From: GCA-2687515 sp963582805 | GTDB taxonomy: Bacteria; Pseudomonadota; Alphaproteobacteria; Rhodospirillales; UBA2165 | Reading direction: 5' to 3' | Length of the DNA: 6,670 nucleotides | Assembly: GCA_963582805.1 (NCBI GenBank) | Contig: CAUZTZ010000247.1 | Coordinates: 1 to 6,670, forward strand | Part shown: positions 1 through 6,082 of the stretch, in pieces | How the letters are laid out: each line of letters opens with the position of its first letter | Position numbering within the stretch: position 1 is the stretch's first letter | Translations under genes and position numbers: made by a program | The notes under the pieces: model-generated | Databases searched by the model: none | Told to the model about the DNA's origin: nothing | The model's input: only the letters and a program-made list of their open reading frames with translations

Positions 1-797
1 AAACCTTCGGCGGCAACGACGCCATCGGTGCGCGGCGCACCGTGATCGGCGCGCCGCCGGTTATTATGGACGTGCCGCTGGAAGCCTTGATCGAGAAGGA
101 GCCGGTGACTGTGTTATGTTCCGAGAAAGGCTGGATCAAGGCGGCCAAGGGGCATTTGGAAGACTTCGGCGAGGTCAAATACAAAGAAGGCGACAAGCAG
201 CGCTTCGCCATCCATGCGGAGACCACCGACAGGCTTTTGATGTTCGCCACCAACGGGCGTTTTTATACCATGTCCTGTGACAAGCTGCCCGGCGGGCGCG
301 GCTTTGGCGAGCCGGTCCGCCTCATGATCGAGCTTGGCAACGAACATGATATTATCGCCTTGTTTTTGTGGCGGCCAGGGGAAGCGTTGCTGATCGCGTC
401 CAGCGCCGGGCGCGGCTTCCGGGTCAAGACCGACGACGTGGTGGCGCAAACCAAAAGCGGCAAGCAGGTGCTCAATGTGGGCGCCGGTGATGACGAGGCG
501 GTGGTCTGCGCACCCGTGGAGGGCGATTCCGTGGCGGTCATCGGCGACAATCGCAAGCTGCTGATATTCCCGCTGGACGAGGTGCCGGAAATGACGCGCG
601 GGCGCGGCGTCATTTTGCAGCGCTACAAGGACGGCGGGCTGGCCGATGTGAAGACCTTTAGCATGGCCGGTGGGTTATCGTGGAAAACCGGCGAGCGCAC
701 CCGCACCGAGACCGATCTCATGGCCTGGCAAGGCAAGCGCGCCCAATCTGGCCGCCTGCCGCCCAAGGGATTTTCCAAGGCCAACAAGTTCAGCTAA
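1..797 (+). CDS. parC: DNA topoisomerase IV subunit A, C-terminal part (5' truncated by window edge)
   Basis: This is the C-terminal part of ParC, the DNA-cleaving and DNA-binding subunit of topoisomerase IV, which decatenates daughter chromosomes in the cytoplasm as a ParC2ParE2 complex. The frame is open from base 3 (TFGGNDAIGARRTV...), so the GTG at 42 is an internal Val codon and not a start. About 264 residues are visible, ending at TAA 795-797. They match the beta-pinwheel C-terminal domain, with repeated blade-type Gly/Arg turns at fragment residues about 97-104 (GGRGFGEP), 134-139 (SAGRGF) and 198-203 (TRGRGV). The stretch QRYKDGGLADV (about 206-216) and the tail GRLPPKGF...NKF are typical of alphaproteobacterial ParC. 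The catalytic Tyr and winged-helix domain lie upstream, outside the window. GyrA is the main alternative, but the tail and the GRGFGEPVRLMI block favour ParC. The gene converges on the oxygenase gene with a 14-base gap. Confidence 0.93.
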   Translation, partial: TFGGNDAIGARRTVIGAPPVIMDVPLEALIEKEPVTVLCSEKGWIKAAKGHLEDFGEVKYKEGDKQRFAIHAETTDRLLMFATNGRFYTMSCDKLPGGRGFGEPVRLMIELGNEHDIIALFLWRPGEALLIASSAGRGFRVKTDDVVAQTKSGKQVLNVGAGDDEAVVCAPVEGDSVAVIGDNRKLLIFPLDEVPEMTRGRGVILQRYKDGGLADVKTFSMAGGLSWKTGERTRTETDLMAWQGKRAQSGRLPPKGFSKANKFS

Positions 798-811
798 AGC
801 GCCGCCCGAAA

Positions 812-2134
812 TTACTCGGCAGCCTCTTCGCCTTCCAGGCGCAGCGGCACGGCGGCCATCTGGTCCCGGTAGGCGTCCAGCCAGGCGACACTTTCTTTGG
901 CCACGAAAAAGCCACCCCGCGCGGCGCCGAACAGAGCCGGATCGGCCGCCGAGGGCGGCAGTTTTCCGGTGCCTTCAAATTCGGCGGCGGCGCGCATCAA
1001 CTGGCGGCGCACCCGGGTGATCATAATATCGGAAGGAGCGAGATGCTCACAACTGCGATCAACAATCGGCTCCATGCTTTCGGTGACCATCTGGTCCTGC
1101 AGCACGAAGCCGAGAATGCCGGAAAAATTCTGGGTGCGCTGCATTTCCCGGTCGATCAGGTAATCGTTGGCGCGGTTTTCCACCAAACGCCAGCGGCCAT
1201 TCCAATCGGTTGTGTTGGGCAGATACGCCGATGGCAGGGCGGCGCCGGGATGGCCGGGATTGCGGGCGGCGCCCTTCTGCTCCTGTTCCGATATCACGCC
1301 CTTCTTTTCGATAATCACGATCATCGAATGGTCGTCGTCGATGGGCACGTAGGCGCGGGTCAGGATGTTGCGGTCGATGGCAGTAATCGGCGGCATGGTC
1401 CAGAACGGAAACAGGAACTGACCGAACCGCCAATAGGTCTCGCCATCTTCCGCCGGACGGTAGGCGGCATAGGCGTGGCCGTAATCGGTTTCCGCGGTTT
1501 CGTATTCCGGCGCCCGGTTGGCGAGAGCAAAGCGGTTGGCGTCGCCTTCTTCAAATTCAGCCTTCTGCACGGAGCCGAAATGCAAAAAGCCGATATGGGA
1601 GGTGTCGAACTCGCCCTCGGCGCCTTGCAGCCAGTTGGCTTCACGCAGCACGAAACTGATCTCGGCCTCGTCCTCGGGCAGCATGGTCGATTCGATCTCG
1701 GGAAGGCCGGGTACGTTCTCCTGATCACCCATGAACACCCAAACAAGACCGTTGCGCTCGGCGGCCTTGTAAGCCTTGGCTTTGACTTTATGTTTGAAGT
1801 CTTGGGTAGGCGGCACGTTGGCCATGTCCAGGCAATTGCCGTCTACATCGAATTTCCAGCCGTGATAGACGCAGCGGATGCCGTTCTCTTCGTTGCGGCC
1901 AAAAAACAAAGAGGCACAGCGGTGCGGGCAGCGGTGATCCATAACGCCGACACGGCCAGACGAATCCCGAAAGGCGATCAGCTTTTCGGAAAGCAGCATG
2001 AGGCGCACCGGATCGCCGTCGGCCACCAGCTCCGAGGATTTGGCCGCCGGTATCCAGAATTGGCGCATCAATTCGCCCATGGTTGTGCCCGGCCCGGTTT
2101 GCGTCAGAATTTTGTTTTCGGCTTTCGTGGTCAT
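812..2134 (-). CDS. Rieske [2Fe-2S] aromatic-ring-hydroxylating oxygenase alpha subunit, phthalate-dioxygenase-like
   Basis: This is a complete 440-residue protein of the usual length for the terminal oxygenase of a Rieske non-heme iron system, acting in the cytoplasm on an aromatic or similar substrate. The N-terminal Rieske domain (about 25-135) carries both cluster motifs, C69-P-H71 and C88-V-Y-H91, with 16 residues between H71 and C88. The catalytic domain has the mononuclear iron site E173-x3-D177-x2-H180-x4-H185. D177 is the expected bridge to the neighbouring subunit's Rieske centre. D347 in LQDQ is the likely third iron ligand. The N-terminal LTQTGPGTTMGELMRQFW, the SLFFGRNEE stretch and the C-terminal ESMEPIVDRSCEHL resemble phthalate 4,5-dioxygenase and ortho-halobenzoate-type oxygenases. 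The ATG at 2134 fits the family's N-terminus. The gene lies 99 bases downstream of dctM in the same direction, which suggests an imported aromatic acid as substrate. The actual substrate cannot be read from sequence. No reductase, ferredoxin or beta-subunit gene is visible. Confidence 0.92.
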   Translation of the reverse strand: MTTKAENKILTQTGPGTTMGELMRQFWIPAAKSSELVADGDPVRLMLLSEKLIAFRDSSGRVGVMDHRCPHRCASLFFGRNEENGIRCVYHGWKFDVDGNCLDMANVPPTQDFKHKVKAKAYKAAERNGLVWVFMGDQENVPGLPEIESTMLPEDEAEISFVLREANWLQGAEGEFDTSHIGFLHFGSVQKAEFEEGDANRFALANRAPEYETAETDYGHAYAAYRPAEDGETYWRFGQFLFPFWTMPPITAIDRNILTRAYVPIDDDHSMIVIIEKKGVISEQEQKGAARNPGHPGAALPSAYLPNTTDWNGRWRLVENRANDYLIDREMQRTQNFSGILGFVLQDQMVTESMEPIVDRSCEHLAPSDIMITRVRRQLMRAAAEFEGTGKLPPSAADPALFGAARGGFFVAKESVAWLDAYRDQMAAVPLRLEGEEAAE

Positions 2135-2145
2135 GGGCCTTGTGA

Positions 2146-2155
2146 CTCCCCCTCC
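2146..2155 (-). promoter_or_regulatory. Shine-Dalgarno region of the Rieske oxygenase gene
   Basis: On the minus strand a purine-rich GGAGGGGGAG precedes the ATG at 2134. The GGGAG part ends 11 bases from the start codon and the GGAGG core 16 bases away, which is a somewhat long spacing. No other in-frame ATG fits better: the next one (Met19) would remove the conserved LTQTGPGT segment. Confidence 0.5.
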
Positions 2156-2174
2156 GGTAACAGCAATGGGGCCA

Positions 2175-2204
2175 AGCTTACACTTCGGGGCCGGAATTTT
2201 CCAA
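2175..2204 (-). promoter_or_regulatory. possible sigma70-like promoter for the Rieske oxygenase gene
   Basis: In the 99-base gap between dctM and the oxygenase gene, the minus strand reads TTGGAA (2204-2199), an 18-base spacer, then TAAGCT (2180-2175), about 40 bases upstream of the ATG. Both boxes match only part of the sigma70 consensus, and such matches are common by chance. If real, it would let the oxygenase be expressed separately from the transporter. No clear factor-independent terminator was seen in this gap, so read-through from dctM is equally possible. Confidence 0.22.
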
Positions 2205-2233
2205 TCCCTGATCGCGGCCCGATGACCCCGGCA

Positions 2234-4897
2234 TTAGAAATTGAGCGATATGTCCCGGTGAACGGACCGACAAAGGGCCACGTCGATGGCCACATCCTTG
2301 GGCAATTTTTCCTGCAGCCGGAGGCCGATGGTGGACTTTATGGCGTTGTCATAGGCCTTGAGCCCTGCCAGCAGCTGGCGCTTGGCGCGGGACCGCCAGG
2401 CCACTTCGGCAGCGAACGCCGCAAGGGCCTTGTCCAGTTCCTGGGCGGCTTTCTGGCGATCGGCGTTGCGCCCGCGCAATGCGCGGCGCGCCCGGGACAG
2501 GCGCGAGCGGATCGAATTGGCAGCCGGAACCTTGCCAACGGCGCGCATAACCTCGCGGATGGCGAGGGCGGCTTCCTTGGGCGGGCTTGTGGCGGCAATG
2601 GCATGCAGGCCGGTGATGGGTTTTTGCAGCGGCAACAGTTTATCCACACCGGCAATAATCTTCTGCGCCTCGGCAAGCGGCTCATAAGCGCCATCCACGG
2701 TGCGCCGGTATTTGAGGCGGGCGCTACGTTCGGCCTTGGCCACTTCGAGATATCTTTTACGGGCATCTTTCCACTCCGCCGGCACCTGGACGAGCAGTGC
2801 TTGGCTGTCCGCCTTCATGGCCGCGATATCCCGGCGCAGATCGTCGGCATCTTCATTGCCATTCTGATTGTCCCGCCCGGCGCGGCGAAGGTTTTGTTCC
2901 AGCTCCGCAATATCCTTGCCGATGCGGCGCGCCTTCCCCTCCAAGCTCCGTACACGGCGGTGCATTGGCCGATAGCCGGGGATATAGGTATCGAGCTTGC
3001 TCCCTGCGGCGCGCACGTTGGCTGCCATTTCGAAGGTCTGGCCGGCGGCAGCCAAGGCTTTGCTCAATGCGTCGCGCTGGCGCTTGGGCAAATAAGAGAT
3101 ATCAAGGCTGCGGGCCGCCGCAATATGACCGCGCAAGGCGTCCCCATGGGCATCATAATCGGCGAACAGGCGATGCTCGACGCAGGCCTGTATGCGTGGA
3201 TTGCGCGGCGGCGGCGCTGTCTCCGCCGTCAGGTTGATGCGGTTCGGCAAGTAATTCACCAAGGGCGGATAGAGGCCGACGATAACCAGGCCGGCCAACT
3301 GCAAAAGAATAAACGGCACCACGCCCTTGTACATCTGGATGGTCTGGACGCTTTTGGGCGCGACGCCGCGCAAATAGAAAAGCGCAAATCCGAACGGCGG
3401 CGTCAGGAACGAGGTTTGGATGTTGACGCCGATCATGACGCCGAGCCAGACGGCGGTGATATTGGCGCTGGGATCGGCCAGCAGGATCGGCGCGATGATC
3501 GGTACAACAACGACCGCAATCTCGATGAAATCGAGAAAAAATCCGAGAACAAACATAACCGCCATGACGACGACAAATTTGATGATAAAACCGCCGGGCA
3601 AATCCAAAAGGAAGCCGCGCACCAGATCTTCACCGCCGAAGGCGCGAAACGCCGCCGTCAGCATGGCCGCTCCCAAAAGGATAATGAAAACCAGCGATGT
3701 GGTCTTGGCCGTTTCGACCATGACCTGGGAGAGCGTGTTCTCAACCCGGTAGACGCGAAGGCCGCTCCAGAATATCGACACCAGCAGGAAGAAAACGGCG
3801 ACGGTGGCAGCCGCGATAACGGCGGCATCCTCGCCATCTTTGATCAATTTGACGTTGATATCGAAATTGCTGACCAGCCAAGCCAATGCGCCGAGCGAGG
3901 CGAAGCAAAGAAGAGCCGGATAGTAGGCGCCCTTTTTGCCATCCATGAGACGATAGCCGCCCATGATCATAGCGCCGACGGCGCCGATGGCGCCGGCCTG
4001 GTTGACGGTCGCAATGCCGAGCACGATCGAGCCGAGAACGGCCATGATCAAGGCCAGGGGCGGGATCAGCACCAGCCCCACGCGGCGGAAAAATTTGGCA
4101 TCGTACTTGCCGTCGTAATTCACCGGCGGCGCCGAACCTTTTTTCAAGATCGCGACCGCGAGGATGTAGAGCATATACAATCCGACCAGCACCAGACCCG
4201 GCAGCAAGGCCCCCATGAACATTTCGCCGGCACTGGTCGATGTCAGATCGAACTCGGTCGGCAGGCTCGACAATCCCGTGGCATCCTTGAATTCGGCTTT
4301 GCGTATGGTGGCGGCCCGGTCGGTGGCGCTCGACAATTGATCGGCCAGGATGATCAGCACAATCGAAGGCGGGATGATCTGGCCGAGGGTTCCCGATGCC
4401 GAGATAATGCCGGTGGTCAGCGGCACATCATATTTGTTGCGCAGCATCACCGGCAGCGAAATCAGGCCCATGGCGATCACCGTCGCGCCAACGATGCCGG
4501 TGGTGGCGGCCAGCAATGCGCCGACGAAAACCACCGATATTCCGAGCCCGCCTGGGACCGGCCCGAACAGCTGGGCCATGGCGATCAGCAAATCCTCGGC
4601 GATCTTGGAGCGTTGCAGCATGATGCCCATAAAGACAAACAGCGGAATGGCGATCAGGGTGTCGCGCTCCACCTCGAAATAGATGCCGCGGAAATTGGTG
4701 ACGGCGGCGTTCAACCATTGGACCGGATTGCCCTGGGCGAAATAGGCGCCGGTGTCGCCGGCGAACAGGTAGCCGGCGGTGGCCGCCGTCAGGATGGTGA
4801 TGATGGCCGAGCCGGGCAATGCGAAGGCCACCGGATAGCCGGAACCAAGGGCGGCCATCAGGGTGAGGATCAGAAGGGCGAGGAAAAAGAGTTCCAT
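2234..4897 (-). CDS. dctM: TRAP transporter large permease (DctM/FcbT3-like) with long C-terminal extension
   Basis: This is the large membrane subunit of a tripartite ATP-independent periplasmic transporter. It forms the ion-coupled translocation path, taking substrate delivered by the binding protein. It is 887 residues long, against about 430 for classic DctM and up to about 600 for the mannitol/chloroaromatic-type relatives. Hydrophobic segments fill about residues 2-40, 79-95, 117-185, 226-250, 274-315, 324-343, 357-380, 399-417, 437-472, 482-509 and 526-548. Family landmarks are GQIIPPSIVLI (about 172-182), LGFFLDFIEIAVVVVPI (about 451-467) and TSFLTPPFGFALFY (about 495-508). A hydrophilic loop (about 188-225) and an extra transmembrane pair (324-380) fit the larger subclass. 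After about residue 555 the protein becomes soluble and basic (separate entry). The ATG at 4897 has GGAAAGA 9 bases upstream. The gene starts 27 bases after dctQ, so the two are probably co-transcribed. Confidence 0.93.
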   Translation of the reverse strand: MELFFLALLILTLMAALGSGYPVAFALPGSAIITILTAATAGYLFAGDTGAYFAQGNPVQWLNAAVTNFRGIYFEVERDTLIAIPLFVFMGIMLQRSKIAEDLLIAMAQLFGPVPGGLGISVVFVGALLAATTGIVGATVIAMGLISLPVMLRNKYDVPLTTGIISASGTLGQIIPPSIVLIILADQLSSATDRAATIRKAEFKDATGLSSLPTEFDLTSTSAGEMFMGALLPGLVLVGLYMLYILAVAILKKGSAPPVNYDGKYDAKFFRRVGLVLIPPLALIMAVLGSIVLGIATVNQAGAIGAVGAMIMGGYRLMDGKKGAYYPALLCFASLGALAWLVSNFDINVKLIKDGEDAAVIAAATVAVFFLLVSIFWSGLRVYRVENTLSQVMVETAKTTSLVFIILLGAAMLTAAFRAFGGEDLVRGFLLDLPGGFIIKFVVVMAVMFVLGFFLDFIEIAVVVVPIIAPILLADPSANITAVWLGVMIGVNIQTSFLTPPFGFALFYLRGVAPKSVQTIQMYKGVVPFILLQLAGLVIVGLYPPLVNYLPNRINLTAETAPPPRNPRIQACVEHRLFADYDAHGDALRGHIAAARSLDISYLPKRQRDALSKALAAAGQTFEMAANVRAAGSKLDTYIPGYRPMHRRVRSLEGKARRIGKDIAELEQNLRRAGRDNQNGNEDADDLRRDIAAMKADSQALLVQVPAEWKDARKRYLEVAKAERSARLKYRRTVDGAYEPLAEAQKIIAGVDKLLPLQKPITGLHAIAATSPPKEAALAIREVMRAVGKVPAANSIRSRLSRARRALRGRNADRQKAAQELDKALAAFAAEVAWRSRAKRQLLAGLKAYDNAIKSTIGLRLQEKLPKDVAIDVALCRSVHRDISLNF
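2237..3232 (-). other. C-terminal soluble extension of the TRAP large permease, residues about 556-887
   Basis: This segment is in frame with the permease and lacks membrane helices. It is rich in Ala, Arg, Lys and Glu; by hand count it has about 63 Lys/Arg against 39 Asp/Glu. Long helical or coiled-coil-like stretches appear at about residues 643-733, with a short polar break (DNQNGNEDADD) near 676-686, and again at about 795-850. The only two cysteines are near its ends (C572 in ACVEH, C876 in ALCRSVH). A Pro-rich linker (APPPRNPR, 561-568) separates it from the last membrane helix. I do not recognise it as a named domain. By the positive-inside rule and an odd membrane-helix count starting outside, it is more likely cytoplasmic, but this is inference. 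It could be a scaffold, a regulatory arm, or a fused former neighbouring gene. Confidence 0.7.
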
Positions 4898-4906
4898 GGG
4901 TTTGTG

Positions 4907-4913
4907 TCTTTCC
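4907..4913 (-). promoter_or_regulatory. Shine-Dalgarno site of dctM
   Basis: The minus strand has GGAAAGA 9 bases before the dctM ATG at 4897, inside the 27-base gap after the dctQ stop codon. It supports this ATG as the start and translation from a shared dctQ-dctM message. Confidence 0.5.
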
Positions 4914-4924
4914 GGGCCTCAGCG

Positions 4925-5965
4925 CTACACGGAATGATGTCCGCTGGGCTCGGCGTTGTGCTCCGGCTCGCCCTCGAGCAAAACGCCGACATTGCCGAGA
5001 AAATATCCACAGAACTGGATCAGCATGCTCAAGGCATAAACCAGAAGGAAGCCGGCCATCAGGTATTTGACGTACATGCCGAAACCCGCCTGGGTCACCT
5101 CGTAAGAAAGGAGCGGCGCGTTGATGGAGCTGGTTTTGTCCCACATGCCACGGGTCAGGATTATCCAGCAAACCGGGATTCCAAAAAGCAGCGTGCCGAC
5201 GATATTGGACCAGGCTTTGCCGCGCGGCGAAAAATTCGTGAACAGGATATCGACGCGGACATGCTCTTCTTGAATAAGGGTGTAGGCGCTGGCGAACAGG
5301 AACAGCCCGGCATACCAAAAACGCACCAGATCGCCGAGGAAAGCCTGCTCGTAGGAATAAATGAAACGCAGGATGACGATCAGCAACTCGGCAACAACGA
5401 TCAGCAGTGCCAACCAGGTGAAGCCCAGGGAGCGGACGAACAATCCGACAAATATGGCCACGCCGATCAAGGGGTAATGAACATAGGCGCCGCGAAATAC
5501 GGCGCGGCCAAGATCCTTGGCAAGCGCAGGCCCGACCACGCCGGGCAACAGATTTTCCACTCGGAGGAACGATATGGCGGCGTCGATGACGCCGATAAAC
5601 AGAACCGCCCAGAAGGCCACCCGGATAATATAGGCGGCCAGCCGGGTCATACGCTCGGCATCGGCTTTCAGGCTGGGGGCGGCGGAGCGCACCACCAAAT
5701 AGGCAATGATCGCTACGGGAAGAATATAAAATACCAGCTGAACCCATCCGCGCGTGGCGGCGCTGCCCGCCAACGGATTGCGGAGCGGCTCCAGCGCAAA
5801 CCAGCCCAAATCGGCGAACAAATTGCTGGGACCGGGCCAGCCGAACCAGAAGATCAGGATATTATTGGCGATGAAGACGATGCCGAGGATAGCGCTGGAC
5901 AGGGCGCAAATTCGCAACGCCTGAATAAATTGGAGCCTGCCTTTGCCGACGGTCTCAGCGGTCAT
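4925..5965 (-). CDS. dctQ: TRAP transporter small permease (DctQ-like), enlarged form
   Basis: This is the small membrane subunit of the TRAP transporter, which packs against the large permease and helps dock the binding protein. It has 346 residues from the ATG at 5965, whereas typical DctQ proteins have about 160-230 residues and four membrane helices. About eight hydrophobic segments are visible, near residues 18-42, 74-93, 110-134, 163-180, 183-206, 214-232, 254-273 and 301-326. The second half (about 160-330) is the DctQ domain proper, with the hallmark EEHVRVDIL at 233-241. The first half adds about three membrane helices. The start is chosen as ATG 5965 and not the adjoining TTG at 5968, because AGGAA lies 6 bases from the ATG but only 3 from the TTG. 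The C-terminal tail is short and polar with several His and Glu (GEPEHNAEPSGHHSV). It is 117 bases after the binding-protein gene and 27 bases before dctM, as expected for a dctPQM-type operon. Confidence 0.9.
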   Translation of the reverse strand: MTAETVGKGRLQFIQALRICALSSAILGIVFIANNILIFWFGWPGPSNLFADLGWFALEPLRNPLAGSAATRGWVQLVFYILPVAIIAYLVVRSAAPSLKADAERMTRLAAYIIRVAFWAVLFIGVIDAAISFLRVENLLPGVVGPALAKDLGRAVFRGAYVHYPLIGVAIFVGLFVRSLGFTWLALLIVVAELLIVILRFIYSYEQAFLGDLVRFWYAGLFLFASAYTLIQEEHVRVDILFTNFSPRGKAWSNIVGTLLFGIPVCWIILTRGMWDKTSSINAPLLSYEVTQAGFGMYVKYLMAGFLLVYALSMLIQFCGYFLGNVGVLLEGEPEHNAEPSGHHSV

Positions 5966-5970
5966 CAATT

Positions 5971-5975
5971 TTCCT
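5971..5975 (-). promoter_or_regulatory. Shine-Dalgarno site deciding the dctQ start
   Basis: The minus strand reads AGGAA, with its AGGA core six bases before the ATG at 5965. The in-frame TTG directly before that ATG would be only three bases from the core, which is too close. The ATG is therefore the preferred start, shortening the longest open frame by one residue. Confidence 0.6.
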
Positions 5976-6033
5976 GTACTTGGCCACCGTTGGCGGCTGG
6001 CGGCAATCCAAAAAAATTCGCGGTCAATGTGGA

Positions 6034-6057
6034 AAACGGAGCCCGAAGGCTCCGTTT
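6034..6057 (-). terminator. intergenic hairpin terminator/attenuator between dctP and dctQ
   Basis: On the minus strand, 26 bases after the binding-protein stop codon, there is a perfect 10-base-pair stem. Its arms are AAACGGAGCC and GGCTCCGTTT, closed by a TTCG loop, which is the very stable C(UUCG)G tetraloop in RNA. Four T residues (6057-6054 with the base after the stem at 6033 adding to the run) follow the GC-rich part, a short U tract. This fits a moderate factor-independent terminator. Because dctQ and dctM lie just downstream in the same direction, it probably acts as a partial terminator or as a 3'-end stabiliser for a separate binding-protein message. The plus strand has only three T residues after the GC-rich part, so the minus orientation is preferred. 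Confidence 0.72.
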
Positions 6058-6082
6058 AACCATAAACCGAAAGACGGTGTGC

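Noticed and set aside
42..44. GTG as a start codon for the parC fragment
   Set aside because: The reading frame is open and matches ParC from base 3 onward, so the GTG is an internal Val codon.
2168..2192. Direct repeat GGGGCC (2168-2173 and 2187-2192), 19 bases apart, within the possible oxygenase promoter
   Set aside because: Six-base GC repeats are expected by chance at this base composition, and the flanks do not match, so an operator cannot be supported.
2797..3237. Plus-strand open frame of 146 codons opposite the dctM extension
   Set aside because: It is antisense to a continuous coding frame. Its product is rich in Arg, Pro, Cys and Trp with no domain pattern, and no convincing ribosome-binding site was seen. 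This is typical of a GC-rich shadow frame.
4428..5747. Long minus-strand open frame of 439 codons overlapping dctQ and dctM
   Set aside because: It is a different frame of the same strand over two clear membrane-protein genes. The product is Arg/His/Gly/Pro-rich and lacks the hydrophobic pattern, so it is a shadow of dctQ and dctM.
5983..5997. Small hairpin (GCCGCC-AAC-GGTGGC on the minus strand, one G-U pair) just upstream of the dctQ ribosome-binding site
   Set aside because: The stem is short, no T tract follows and no competing structure that would hide the ribosome-binding site is apparent. It is not enough to call a terminator or riboswitch.
6010..6016. Run of seven A (T7 on the minus strand) downstream of the dctP hairpin
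   Set aside because: It is 17 bases beyond the stem and has no hairpin immediately before it, so it is not a usual second terminator.
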